Shown here: positions 1-10,985 of the stretch, in pieces
Layout: every line of letters begins with the position of its first letter
Position numbering within the stretch: position 1 is the first letter of the stretch
From: Actinomycetes bacterium
Lineage (GTDB): Bacteria > Actinomycetota > Acidimicrobiia > Acidimicrobiales > RAAP-2
Assembly (NCBI GenBank): GCA_021810205.1
Contig: JAJZJC010000006.1
Coordinates: 1-57,223 of the forward strand
Length of the DNA: 57,223 nt
Direction: 5' to 3'
The notes under the pieces: model-generated
The model's database searches: none
Told to the model about the DNA's origin: nothing
Seen by the model: only the letters and a program-made list of their open reading frames with translations
Translations under genes and position numbers: made by a program

Positions 1-1356
<1,356 letters not shown>

Positions 1357-1686
1357 CTGCACCTCGCAGGATTCGACGCCAGCCCTACGGAAACCCTACT
1401 CCACGGCGGTCCTGAGCGTGCACCAGAGGATCGTGCGCACCAAGAATCACCAAGAATCACCAGGAATGCAGCCTCGCCCGCGCGCCGCGCCGACGCCGAG
1501 GCGAGCGCTCGGCAGCGCCCCCGGCATGCATCAGCCTCCAAGACCCAGCACAAACATCCTGGCAATGGCCATGTTTCGCTGCACGCGCGCCGGGGCATGA
1601 TGCGGCGAGACCATTGTCCGGATCGCCAGCCCTGAGGTCGAGACGGCGCGTGGGGGAGCCTTGGTCGTGCGCGCCCCAGCGCTCCT

Positions 1687-1782
1687 GGTGCCCGGTGGCT
1701 CTGGTGCCCGGTGGCTCTGGTGTCCGGTGACCCTGGTGTCCGATGGCTCTGGTGTCCGATGACCCTGGTGTCCGATGACCGA
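1687..1782. repeat. Tandem repeat, 16-bp unit (GGTGYCCGRTGRCYCT) x6
   Basis: ggtgcccggtggctct / ggtgcccggtggctct / ggtgtccggtgaccct / ggtgtccgatggctct / ggtgtccgatgaccct / ggtgtccgatgaccga read directly. Confidence 0.9.
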
Positions 1783-1787
1783 TCTGC

Positions 1788-4049
1788 TCAGCTCTGGCCA
1801 GGCGCCTCGAGCGCCTCGAGCGCCCCGAGCGCCTCGAGCGCCTCGAGCGCCTCGTTGAAGGTCTTGGAGGGGCGCATCACCTCGGAGACGAGCGCGGGGT
1901 CCGGGTGGTAGTAGCCCCCGAGCTCCACCGGGACGCCCTGGACGGCGATCAGCTCGCCCACGATGGCCTGCTCGTTTGCGGCGAGGCGCTCGGCAAGCGC
2001 CGAGAACGCCGCCGCCAGTGCCGGATCTGTCTTCTGCTGGGCGAGCTCCTGTGCCCAGTACCAGGCGAGGTAGAAGTGGCTCCCGCGATTGTCGATGCTG
2101 CCGAGGCGGCGGGCAGGCGACTTGTTCTCCATCAAGAGAGTCCCCGTCGCCCGGTCGAGCGTGTCGGCGAGCACCTGCGCACGCGTGTTGCCCGTCCGCT
2201 GGGCAAGGGCCTCGAAGCTCACCGCCATTGCAAGGAACTCCCCGAGGCTGTCCCAGCGCAGGTAGTTCTCGCGCACGAGCTGCTGGACGTGCTTGGGCGC
2301 CGACCCACCGGCCCCGGTCTCGAACAGGCGGCCTCCACCGAGGAGCGGCACGATGGAGAGCATCTTGGCGCTCGTGCCGAGCTCGAGGATCGGGAAGAGG
2401 TCCGTCAGGTAGTCGCGCAGCACGTTGCCGGTCACCGAAATGGTGTTCTCACCGCGCCGGATTCGCTCGAGCGAGAGCGCCGTCGCCGCGGCCGGCGCCA
2501 TGATCTCGATCCGTAGACCGGTGGTGTCGAGCTCGCCGAGGTAGCGACGCACCCGCTCGATCAGCACGGCGTCGTGCGCACGCTGCTCGTCGAGCCAGAA
2601 CACCGCCGGGTCACCGGTCGCGCGTGCCCGCTCGACGGCGAGGCGGACCCAGTCGCGGATCGGAAGGTCCTTCGTCTGGCACATCCGGAAGATGTCGCCC
2701 GCCTCGACCTGCTGCTCGAGGACCACGGTGCCCGATCCGTCGACCACCTCTACGGTGCCGTCGGCAGGGATCTCGAAGGTCTTGTCGTGGCTCCCGTACT
2801 CTTCGGCAGCCTGGGCCATCAGGCCGACATTGGGGACCGAGCCCATCGTCGCAGGGTCGAACGCCCCGTGTGCACGGCAGTCCTCGATCACCGTCTGGTA
2901 GACGTCGGCGTAGCTGCCGTCGGGAATGACCGCGAGGGCGTCGGCTTCCTTGCCATCGGGACCCCACATGTGCCCGGACTGGCGGATCATCGCGGGCATC
3001 GACGCGTCGACGATGACGTCGCTCGGCACGTGGAGGTTGGTGATGCCGCGCTCGGAGTCGACCATCGCGAGCGCCGGACCCGCGGCAAGCTCCGCCTCGA
3101 AGCTGGCGCGGATCTCTTGCCCGTTCGCCAGCGATGTCAGGCCAGCGAGGATCGCGCCGAGGCCGTTGTTCGGGCTGAGCCCGCCGGCCGCCAGCTCGCG
3201 ACCGTATCGGGCAAAGGTCTCCGGAAAGAACGCCTGGACGGTGTGACCGAAGATGATGGGGTCCGAGACCTTCATCATCGTCGCCTTCAGGTGCACGGAG
3301 AAGAGCACGCCGTCGGCCTTCGCCCGTTCGATCTGCGTGTCGAGGAACGAGCGCAGCGGTGCCACTCGCATCACCGCGGCGTCGACGACCTCGTCGGCGA
3401 GCACCGCCAGCGCGTCGCGCAGCACGGTGACGGTGCCGTCCTCGGCGCGCAGCTCGATGCGCAGTGTCCCCGGCCTGGCGATCACCGCCGAACGTTCGGT
3501 CGAGTAGAAGTCGTCGGCGTCCATGTGCGCGACGTTGGTCTTCGAGTCGGGCGACCATGCCCCCATCGAATGAGGGTGGGTGCGGGCATAGTTCTTCACC
3601 GAGGCAGGCGCGCGGCGGTCGGAATTGCCCTGGCGGATCACCGGGTTCACCGCGCTCCCGAGCACTCGCCCGTAGCGGCTCTTGACCTCCCGCTCCTCGT
3701 CGGTCCGTGGATCGTCGCGGTACTCGGGGACGTCGAACCCCTGGTCGCGGAGCTCGGCGATGGCCGCCTTCAGCTGAGGGATCGAGGCGGAGATGTTGGG
3801 CAGCTTGATGATGTTCGCGTCGGGCCGATGGGTCATCTCCCCGAGCTCGGCGAGCGCGTCATCGACCCGCTGGTCCTCTCTGAGCCGTTCGGGGAACGTG
3901 GAGAGGATGCGCCCGGCGAACGAGATATCGCGAGTCTCCACCTGCACCCCGGCCACCGACGCATAGGCGCGTATGACCGGCAGCAGTGAGTACGTGGCGA
4001 GCATCGGCGCCTCGTCGGTGTGGGTGTAGATGATCGTCGCGTCACTCAT
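1788..4049 (-). CDS. icd: Monomeric NADP-dependent isocitrate dehydrogenase
   Basis: [56 protein letters not shown]...; characteristic of the ~740-aa monomeric IDH family. ORF open to 4115; ATG at 4049 preferred. Confidence 0.95.
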   Translation of the reverse strand: MSDATIIYTHTDEAPMLATYSLLPVIRAYASVAGVQVETRDISFAGRILSTFPERLREDQRVDDALAELGEMTHRPDANIIKLPNISASIPQLKAAIAELRDQGFDVPEYRDDPRTDEEREVKSRYGRVLGSAVNPVIRQGNSDRRAPASVKNYARTHPHSMGAWSPDSKTNVAHMDADDFYSTERSAVIARPGTLRIELRAEDGTVTVLRDALAVLADEVVDAAVMRVAPLRSFLDTQIERAKADGVLFSVHLKATMMKVSDPIIFGHTVQAFFPETFARYGRELAAGGLSPNNGLGAILAGLTSLANGQEIRASFEAELAAGPALAMVDSERGITNLHVPSDVIVDASMPAMIRQSGHMWGPDGKEADALAVIPDGSYADVYQTVIEDCRAHGAFDPATMGSVPNVGLMAQAAEEYGSHDKTFEIPADGTVEVVDGSGTVVLEQQVEAGDIFRMCQTKDLPIRDWVRLAVERARATGDPAVFWLDEQRAHDAVLIERVRRYLGELDTTGLRIEIMAPAAATALSLERIRRGENTISVTGNVLRDYLTDLFPILELGTSAKMLSIVPLLGGGRLFETGAGGSAPKHVQQLVRENYLRWDSLGEFLAMAVSFEALAQRTGNTRAQVLADTLDRATGTLLMENKSPARRLGSIDNRGSHFYLAWYWAQELAQQKTDPALAAAFSALAERLAANEQAIVGELIAVQGVPVELGGYYHPDPALVSEVMRPSKTFNEALEALEALGALEALEAPGQS
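1802..1855. repeat. 9-bp tandem repeat (GCGCCTCGA) x6 inside the icd 3' end, encoding [17 protein letters not shown]
   Basis: Direct reading. Confidence 0.9.
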
Positions 4050-4139
4050 GCAGGCTCGCTCTCCTTGTGATCCGTCTCCCTTCAAGATAGGTCGCCGCCC
4101 GCTACACCTCCCCAAGGGGGTCTCGGAGGCGCAGATGCG

Positions 4140-5597
4140 CTATTGGAAGAGGGGCGTGGCATCGGGGAGCGGCTCGCCGATCTCCATGCCACGACCGGTG
4201 ATGGTGAACTCCCGGACCGACTTGTCGTGGTCGGAGCCACGCATCTTGAGCACCTGGACGGCACGGTGCATCTCACCCCCCTCGGGAACGTAGTGCAGCA
4301 GCGTGATCGCGTCGCTGATGGTCGAGACGTGGAGCTCGCTCGCCGATTCGTTGGCGAGGAGGTTGCCACCGGCGCTCGTCACCATGCCGAGCATCGAGCG
4401 AAGCTTCATGTGGAAGGTGAGCCCCAGGACGTACTCTCGAAAGCTCTTCACCGTCGCGATGCGCTGGAGCGCCGTGAGGCTGTCGATCGCGACCCTGTCG
4501 GGCTCGAATGTGTCGATCGTGGCCTTCAGCCGCTGCAAGTGGTCCTCGAGTGACGCCGCTTCGGGCGCGGCTGCCACGATGCGCAGACCGCCGTCACGCT
4601 CCATGGTGGTGAAGTCCATGCCCCAGGCGCGCGCGTTGCGCACGAGCTGGTCGTGGCTCTCCTCGAAGGAGTGCAGCAGGCAGCGCTGGCCCGCCCGGAC
4701 GCCGCCTGCGACGAAGTGCGCGGCGAGCAACGACTTGCCAGTCCCCGTCGGTCCAGCCACCAACCACAGCGACTTCTCGAACAACCCCCCGTGCACCATG
4801 GTGTCGAGCGCGGGAACGCCCGTGGTGAGCCGATCTGTCGAGCTCGCGTAGTCGATGGAGCTCACCGCGATCGGCACGACGACGATCCCCTCGCCGCTGA
4901 GCAGGGTGAAGAGGTGCTCGCCCTTCAGGTGCGACCCACCGCGCATCTTCAGCACCTCGACGGTGCGGCGACGCTTCTCGCCCTCGAGCGCGTTGCGCAA
5001 GATGATGACGTTGTCGGCGACGAACTCCTCGAATCCGAGCGCCGTGATCGGGCCGTAGTCCTCTGACCGCTCGGCGGTCACCACCGAGCTGACCTCGGCC
5101 TCCTCGAGGGTCTGGGCCAGCTGGAAGAGGGCTCGACGGGCCGGGTTGCCGCTCTCGAACTGGGCCATCAGCGAGCCGGCGGAGTCCAAGGCGACCCTGC
5201 GCGCGCCCGTCCGGTCCACCGCGGCGAGGATCCGGGCGAGCAGCGGACCGAGGTCGTAGTCGTTGCCGGTGAACACCGTCTCGGACTGGTACTGGGGCGA
5301 CGCGTCGATGAAGGTCCAAAGGCCGGCCTCCTCCCATCCGGGAATGTCCCAGCCGAACGAGCGCATGTTCCGGCGGATGCCGTCCGGGCGTTCCTCGAAG
5401 GTGACGAAGACACCGGGCTCGCTCGAGTGCTTGATCCCCGATGCGATGAACTGCGCTGCGAAGACGGTCTTGCCGCTGCCCGCCGTACCTGCCACGAGGC
5501 TCAGTCGATTGCGCGGGAGGCCCCCGAAGGTGACGAGGTCCAGACCGGGGATCCCGGCTGCCAGGCGTTCGATCGCCCCCTGTCGGACTGTCGTCAC
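4140..5597 (-). CDS. KaiC-like protein, two RecA/KaiC ATPase domains
   Basis: Two Walker A motifs (GTAGSGKT, GPTGTGKS); C-terminal ...ELHVSTISDAITLLHYVPEGGEMHRAVQVLKMRGSDHDKSVREFTI matches the KaiC CII signature around the S431/T432 phosphosites. GTG start overlaps the upstream stop (GTGA). Confidence 0.95.
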   Translation of the reverse strand: MTTVRQGAIERLAAGIPGLDLVTFGGLPRNRLSLVAGTAGSGKTVFAAQFIASGIKHSSEPGVFVTFEERPDGIRRNMRSFGWDIPGWEEAGLWTFIDASPQYQSETVFTGNDYDLGPLLARILAAVDRTGARRVALDSAGSLMAQFESGNPARRALFQLAQTLEEAEVSSVVTAERSEDYGPITALGFEEFVADNVIILRNALEGEKRRRTVEVLKMRGGSHLKGEHLFTLLSGEGIVVVPIAVSSIDYASSTDRLTTGVPALDTMVHGGLFEKSLWLVAGPTGTGKSLLAAHFVAGGVRAGQRCLLHSFEESHDQLVRNARAWGMDFTTMERDGGLRIVAAAPEAASLEDHLQRLKATIDTFEPDRVAIDSLTALQRIATVKSFREYVLGLTFHMKLRSMLGMVTSAGGNLLANESASELHVSTISDAITLLHYVPEGGEMHRAVQVLKMRGSDHDKSVREFTITGRGMEIGEPLPDATPLFQ

Positions 5598-6697
5598 GAC
5601 GCGTCCTGTTGACCGAGCGGCAGTTGCAGGGCGCGCGCCAGCTCCTCCACCGAGCGAAGCGAGCCCACGACACGGATCACGGGCGCGGGCTGGAGCCGCA
5701 CGATGGTGGGGGCGGCAAGGACGCCGTCGCGCTCGGTGTCCACCCCCGGCTGACTGACGTCGACCAGCTCGATGGAGAAGTCGAATGTCTCGCGCGTCCG
5801 CAGGGCGAGCTCCTTCACCGCCGCCTCGGTGCGGGTGGAGCGAAGGTCACGGGAGTTCAGATAGGTGCGCAGCACCACTCGGGGCCGTCCACCGAGCTGG
5901 GAGACGTCCTCGATACGGCGGGTGCCGTGCGGGAACATGCGCACCGAGACGACGGTCGCGTCGTCCATCGGTTGCCCGAGACGAGCCGTCGTCCGGCGGG
6001 CGAGCTCGGCGGCCGACGCGATGGGCCCGTGGAGCCCGCGCCCCGCGCGCACGAGGTGCTCGAGCGTTGTACCCAACGAGGAGGTGCGGCGCTCGACGAG
6101 GCCGTCGGTATAGAGGAACAGCGCGGCGTCGCCCGGCAGTGGGTGCGTCGTCGCATGCCGCTCCCCCACGATGCCGAGTGGCGGCCCGCTGACTGCATCG
6201 AGGAGCCTGGTCTCCACCCCGTTGGCGAACAAGATGGGAGGGTGACCCGCGCTCGCCACGTCGACGCACCTCGAGGCGGGGTCCACCACGGCGCACGCCA
6301 AGGTGGCGAAGAGCTCGTCGTTCGTGCGGACCAGGCGGTCGTCGATGAGCGACAGCACAGACGACGGCGAATCCGTGCGGCGGAAAAGCCGATGGAGCTC
6401 CGCTTGGAGCTCGTCCGCCTTCTCGGCGGCGTCCGGGCCGACGCCCGCCACGTCACCGATCACGATCGCCACCCGACCGTCCTTCAGGTCGATCACGTCG
6501 TGGAAGTCACCAGCGACGTCGCCGACCATCGGACGCCAGCAGGCTTCGACCATCAGCGACTGCACGCTCATGGTCTCGGTTCGCCAGCGTGCCGGCATCA
6601 GCTCGTTCGGCCGGCCGTGTCGAAGGGGCGGGCATGATCGGGCACCGGCAGCCGATCGGACCTCATGCGCCGCCGCGCTCTCTGTGACTGTCGCCAA
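5594..6697 (-). CDS. PP2C/SpoIIE-type protein phosphatase with C-terminal KaiB-like domain
   Basis: N-terminal GDVAGDFHDVIDLKDGRVAIVIGDVAGVGPDAAEKA...LFLYTDGLVERR...MDDATVVSVRM (SpoIIE phosphatase motifs); last ~97 aa VVLRTYLNSRDLRSTRTEAAVKELAL...IELVDVSQPGVDTERDGVLAAPTIVRLQPAPVIRVVGSLRS aligns by eye with KaiB. Start could be TTG 6697 or ATG 6599. Confidence 0.9.
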   Translation of the reverse strand: MATVTESAAAHEVRSAAGARSCPPLRHGRPNELMPARWRTETMSVQSLMVEACWRPMVGDVAGDFHDVIDLKDGRVAIVIGDVAGVGPDAAEKADELQAELHRLFRRTDSPSSVLSLIDDRLVRTNDELFATLACAVVDPASRCVDVASAGHPPILFANGVETRLLDAVSGPPLGIVGERHATTHPLPGDAALFLYTDGLVERRTSSLGTTLEHLVRAGRGLHGPIASAAELARRTTARLGQPMDDATVVSVRMFPHGTRRIEDVSQLGGRPRVVLRTYLNSRDLRSTRTEAAVKELALRTRETFDFSIELVDVSQPGVDTERDGVLAAPTIVRLQPAPVIRVVGSLRSVEELARALQLPLGQQDAS

Positions 6698-6873
6698 GCT
6701 CGCACCTGTGTCGATCTCCCCGGGCGTCGGGCTGCGGTCACCTAGCGCCCGAGCTCCCAGGTGCCTTCAGTCTCAATCCGACGGTGTACTCCCGTTGTTC
6801 GACTCGAACAAGTCGAGCGCGAGAGGGCGCTGCACGCTCCCAGGCGTCGTCGGCGATGCAACGCGCGTCGCAA

Positions 6874-6929
6874 CGTGCTCGGTCGCGACGTGCTCGGTCG
6901 CGGCGTGCTCGGTCGCGGCGTGCTCGGTC
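6874..6929. repeat. 15-bp tandem repeat (CGTGCTCGGTCGCGR), nearly 4 copies
   Basis: Direct reading, just downstream of the dioxygenase stop. Confidence 0.85.
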
Positions 6930-6953
6930 AACTCGCTCGCGTCGCGCGACCCG

Positions 6954-8222
6954 CTACTTCTCACCAGTGTCACCGGCGACCGAGTAGACGACCTTGGTGT
7001 TTCGCGTCTCGAGGAACGCTTCCAGGGTCTCTCCGCGCATCGCCGCGTAGACGTCGAGGTTCGAGAGGCCGAGCACCGCGGCGAGCTTCTCGAGGACGAA
7101 GAAGATGGCACCGTAATGGATCAACCCCCGCCAGTCGCGTCGACGCAGCAGATCTCTCTCCTCCTCACTGAGCCCCGCCTCGTCGAAGCTGGCCTCGGGA
7201 TCGGAGAGGAACCGGGCTCGGTGCGCCGGGTCGACCATCGCGTGCAGGTACGTGTTCAGGCGAAAGCCCTTCACGCTGCGCGCCAGGTCGAATGGGTAGG
7301 TGCCCGAGAGGGCATCCGCGCCGGATAGCTGCTCGGCCATGCGCTCGCGGTGGCGGAGTGCCGCGGCCGAGGGCATCTCCACGGTCTGGCTCTCCAAGAC
7401 GAGCGTCCCGATCGCGGTCATCGACGGAAGGTAGTACGAGCTATGCACTCGCTCGACCGTCTCGGACAACGCCCCGCGCATGATCAGCCACATGATGACC
7501 TCGGCGCCCTCCATGCCGCCGAGCGCCGCGTACTCCGCGTGGGTCATCTCCGCGAGCGACGCGGGATCGTTCGTGATGGCGTCGACGAACTGGCGGTCCC
7601 ACTCGGGATTGTTGAACCCGGCGCGCTCGCCATGCACCTGGTGCGACAGTCCGCCGGTCGAGACGACCGCGACACGGATGTCCTCGGGGTAGCTCTCGAT
7701 GGCCCGTCGGAGCGCCTTGCCGAGCTTGAAGCAGCGCGCCGCGCTCGGAATGGGGTACTGCAGCACGCCGACTTGGAGCGGCACGAGGGTCGTCGGCCAA
7801 CCGGCGTCGTCGTGGTCGAGCAGGACCGACATCGGCGAGAAGAACCCGTGGTCGAGCGGCTTGCCTTGGAAGAAGGACATGTCGAACTCGTCGGTGACGA
7901 GGCTCTGGCCGATGTGCTGGGCCAGTGGGGGGTTCCCCTGGATGGGCGGCAGGGCCCTCGGGCCACCGCCTTCGTCGGCCGGACGGTACTCCTCGCCGAT
8001 CCCGAGGGCGAAGGCCGAGTAGTGGTCGAAGAAGAACGACGTCACGTGGTCGTTGAAGACGTAGACGATCGCGTCGGGCTGCTCACGGCGGAACCAGTCG
8101 CGCACCGGCGCAAAGGAGCGGAAGATCGGTGCCCACGCCTCGTCGTCCTGTTTGTGCGCGTCGTAGGCGAAGCCGATGGTCGGCGTGTGCGACGCCGCGA
8201 CTCCTCCGATGATCCGGGCCAT
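6954..8222 (-). CDS. Gallate dioxygenase-like extradiol dioxygenase (LigB catalytic domain fused to LigA-like domain)
   Basis: MARIIGGVAASHTPTIGFAYDAHKQ...VYVFNDHVTSFFFDHYSAFALGIGEEY...VVSTGGLSHQVHGERAGFNNPEWD, then YPFDLARSVKGFRLNTYLHAMVDPAHRARFLSDPEASFDEAGLSEEERDLLRRRDWRGLIHYGAIFFVLEKLAAVLG (LigA-like). Confidence 0.85.
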   Translation of the reverse strand: MARIIGGVAASHTPTIGFAYDAHKQDDEAWAPIFRSFAPVRDWFRREQPDAIVYVFNDHVTSFFFDHYSAFALGIGEEYRPADEGGGPRALPPIQGNPPLAQHIGQSLVTDEFDMSFFQGKPLDHGFFSPMSVLLDHDDAGWPTTLVPLQVGVLQYPIPSAARCFKLGKALRRAIESYPEDIRVAVVSTGGLSHQVHGERAGFNNPEWDRQFVDAITNDPASLAEMTHAEYAALGGMEGAEVIMWLIMRGALSETVERVHSSYYLPSMTAIGTLVLESQTVEMPSAAALRHRERMAEQLSGADALSGTYPFDLARSVKGFRLNTYLHAMVDPAHRARFLSDPEASFDEAGLSEEERDLLRRRDWRGLIHYGAIFFVLEKLAAVLGLSNLDVYAAMRGETLEAFLETRNTKVVYSVAGDTGEK

Positions 8223-8231
8223 GGTCGCTCC

Positions 8232-8792
8232 TTAGGGTTCCTGCGCTCGCGGATCCGCCTGCGCCGGCTCGGTCGGCGGCTGGGCCGACGACGAGCGGAG
8301 CTCGCTCTCGAGCTCTTCCATGCGCTTGGCGTTGCGCTGGAGGTTCTCTTCGAGCTCGGCCCGAAGCGACTGCAATTGCTCCATCTTCGCGTCGATCCGT
8401 TTGACGAGGTCGGTTCGGATCCCCATGACCTCTTCGAGCAGGCGGCGGCGCAGTGCCGGTTCCGCCGTGCCATGGAACTCGCTCTTCAGCGCACCGAGCC
8501 TGCGTTCGGACTCGATGAAGGCGCGGACCTCTTCGAGCGCGAGGCCGAGCCCGTCGCGCAGCTCGAGAATGCGACGGAGCTGGTCCGCCGCGCTCGGGTC
8601 GTAGCGACGCTCGCCTCCCGCCGTGTAGACGGTCGGCTGGAAGATCCCACGCTCTTCGTAGTAACGGAGGGTGCGGGTCGACACGCCGGCTCGCGCCGCG
8701 ACCTCGCCGATGCGCAGTCCCGAGGTCGCCGCATCGTCGGACGGATCCGCATCGGCACTGCGTGCAGCCTTGGAACGTGCGCTCGTGGTCAA
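8232..8792 (-). CDS. MerR-family transcriptional regulator
   Basis: LRIGEVAARAGVSTRTLRYYEERGIFQPTVYTAGGERRYDPSAADQLRRILELRDGLGLALEEVRAF; TTG start at 8792 with a GGAGGG upstream preferred over the 9101 ORF start. Confidence 0.85.
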   Translation of the reverse strand: MTTSARSKAARSADADPSDDAATSGLRIGEVAARAGVSTRTLRYYEERGIFQPTVYTAGGERRYDPSAADQLRRILELRDGLGLALEEVRAFIESERRLGALKSEFHGTAEPALRRRLLEEVMGIRTDLVKRIDAKMEQLQSLRAELEENLQRNAKRMEELESELRSSSAQPPTEPAQADPRAQEP

Positions 8793-8835
8793 TTTTCCCT
8801 CCCCCTCTCGGCGGCCACAGCCAGCATGCCAGCTG

Positions 8836-10815
8836 TCACTGGGTGCGGGGCCCTTGTTGGACCGCGGCACGGGCCGGTCGCCGGCGGCGGCGTCCCGAAG
8901 CGCCGTTGCGCCGGTCGACATGGCGGTCACCGTCACCTGCGCGTGCGGACGTCCGCCCGTTTCCCTCTCCAGCCGACCCCTCGCCCGCAGCGCGCACCGA
9001 GAGCCCGTCGTGTGCGACGGCCGCGTACTGGGGCCCGGCCGCGCCAGGGCCGGCGACCGCCGCCGATTCGCTGGCAGGCTCGATGTGCACGTACTTGCCA
9101 CCGCGCAGCCAGGACGCCACCGCGGCGATCAGGCAGGCGGCCGCCGCGAAGTCGAAGGCCTCTCGCAGGCCCGCCATGAACGGCGAGGCGATGAGGCGCG
9201 GGAAGAAGCTGCGTCCGGTGAGGAAGGCGGCCTTTGCGTGCGGCAGGTGCGCGAGCGACGGGCCGAGCAAGGTCTTGATCGGGTTGTATCCCAAGAAGGC
9301 CGCGAACAGCGCAGACGTCGGCGGCAGGTGAGAGACGCTCGCCGCAGCCGCCTTCGGCACGCCGTGCGCGGTGAGCCCGCCATAGAGCGCGCCCGGGAGG
9401 TGCGAGGAGAGCCCCACGATGATCAAGGTGAAGAAGATCCCGATCGAAAGGACCATGGCCGAATTCTGGAACGTCGCCGCCATGCCGGCACCCGCACCAC
9501 GCTGGTCCGGGGGGAGGCTGTTCATGATGCCCGCCCGGTTCGGCGACGAGAAGAGGCCCATCGCGAGACCGTTCAGGAGCAAGAGCAGGGCGAACCAGAT
9601 GTACGAGAAGTTCGCGGGCAGCACTTCGAGCAGCGCGAAGCTCGCAGCGGCGATCACCATCCCGCCCGTGGCGAACGGCCGGGCGCCGAAGTGGTCGGAC
9701 AGGATCCCCGAGATCGGACCGGCGATCAGGAAACCTGCGGTGAGCGGCAGCATGTAGATGCCTGCCCACAGCGGGGTCGAGACGAAGTTGTAACCGTGCT
9801 GGGGGAGCCACATCCCCTGGAGCCAGATGATCAGGATGAACATGAGTCCGCCACGGCCGATGGCCGCGAGCAGCGCGGCACCGTTGCCGGCGACGAAGGC
9901 CCGGATGCGGAAGAGCGGCAGGCGGAACATCGGGTTCTTCACCTTGGTCTCGATCCACCCGAACAAGACGAGCATCGCCAGGCCGCCGCCGATCAGCCCG
10001 AGCACCTTCGGGCTCGTCCAACCCATCGTGCTCGTGCCGTAGGGCAGGATGCCGTAGGTGATGCCCGCGAGAAGGGCGACGAGCCCCACCGCGAAGGTGA
10101 GGTTGCCCCACCAGTCGATGGACGACGGAGTGCGCACGCCCTTCTCGTGGAGGTTGAAGTAGGCCCACACGGTGCCGACGACCCCGATGGGCACCGAGAT
10201 CAGGAACACGAGCCGCCAGTCGATCGGCCCGAGGATGCCGCCGAGCACGAGGCCGACGAAGCTGCCGGCGATCGCCGCCACCTGGTTCACCCCGAGCGCC
10301 AGCCCGCGTTGGTTCGGCGGAAAGGCGTCGGTGAGGATGGCCGAGGAGTTCGCGAACAGGAGCGCACCGCCGACGCCCTGAAGGATCCGCATCGCGACCA
10401 GCCACCAGGTGCCCGCCGTGCCGGTCATCCAGTCGATCGACAGGAGGATCGAAAAGATGGTGAAGACGGCAAATCCCAGGTTGTACATCTTGACGCGGCC
10501 GAACATGTCGCCGAGGCGGCCGAAGCTGACCACGAGCACCGCCGTCATCACCATGTAGCCCATGAGCAGCCAGAGAAACAGCTGGGTGTTGGAGGGTGCG
10601 AGAGGGTTCAGGTGCACGCCCCGGAAGATGTCCGGGAGCGAGATCAAGATGATGGAGGAGTTCACCATCACCAGCAGTGCGCCGAGCGTCGTGTTCGAGA
10701 GGGTCAGCCACTTGCCCTTGTATCGGTCGCCGTCTGCTGCGTGGGCTCCCGCCTGCCCTGCGTGGTCCATCACGCCGCCCGGCGAAAGGGCCCGTCCCGA
10801 TACTTCGCTCGTCAT
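8836..10815 (-). CDS. MFS transporter, DHA2/EmrB-QacA-like (14-TM type)
   Basis: GALLVMVNSSIILISLPDIFRG...MVMTAVLVVSFGRLGDMFGRVKMYNLGFAVFTIFSILL...RILQGVGGALLFANSSAILTDAFPPNQRGLALG. Confidence 0.92.
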   Translation of the reverse strand: MTSEVSGRALSPGGVMDHAGQAGAHAADGDRYKGKWLTLSNTTLGALLVMVNSSIILISLPDIFRGVHLNPLAPSNTQLFLWLLMGYMVMTAVLVVSFGRLGDMFGRVKMYNLGFAVFTIFSILLSIDWMTGTAGTWWLVAMRILQGVGGALLFANSSAILTDAFPPNQRGLALGVNQVAAIAGSFVGLVLGGILGPIDWRLVFLISVPIGVVGTVWAYFNLHEKGVRTPSSIDWWGNLTFAVGLVALLAGITYGILPYGTSTMGWTSPKVLGLIGGGLAMLVLFGWIETKVKNPMFRLPLFRIRAFVAGNGAALLAAIGRGGLMFILIIWLQGMWLPQHGYNFVSTPLWAGIYMLPLTAGFLIAGPISGILSDHFGARPFATGGMVIAAASFALLEVLPANFSYIWFALLLLLNGLAMGLFSSPNRAGIMNSLPPDQRGAGAGMAATFQNSAMVLSIGIFFTLIIVGLSSHLPGALYGGLTAHGVPKAAAASVSHLPPTSALFAAFLGYNPIKTLLGPSLAHLPHAKAAFLTGRSFFPRLIASPFMAGLREAFDFAAAACLIAAVASWLRGGKYVHIEPASESAAVAGPGAAGPQYAAVAHDGLSVRAAGEGSAGEGNGRTSARAGDGDRHVDRRNGASGRRRRRPARAAVQQGPRTQ

Positions 10816-10985
10816 CGCCTTCCTCTTCTGCTTCTACCGCTCGTCTCGTCTTGGCGCTCTTCTGCCGCCCGTCTCGTCTTGGCGAGCGGCTTGGTGAGCG
10901 CCGTCGTGCGGGTCCGCCGTGGACACCGGCGCAGATTTTTCTTGACGTTGACGTTAGCGGCAGTGCCAAGTATCCGCGCGCTCGG

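Noticed and set aside
4140-6697. Complete KaiABC circadian clock
   Set aside because: No KaiA and no separate KaiB or SasA/RpaA in view; only a KaiC-like protein and a phosphatase-KaiB fusion are supported.
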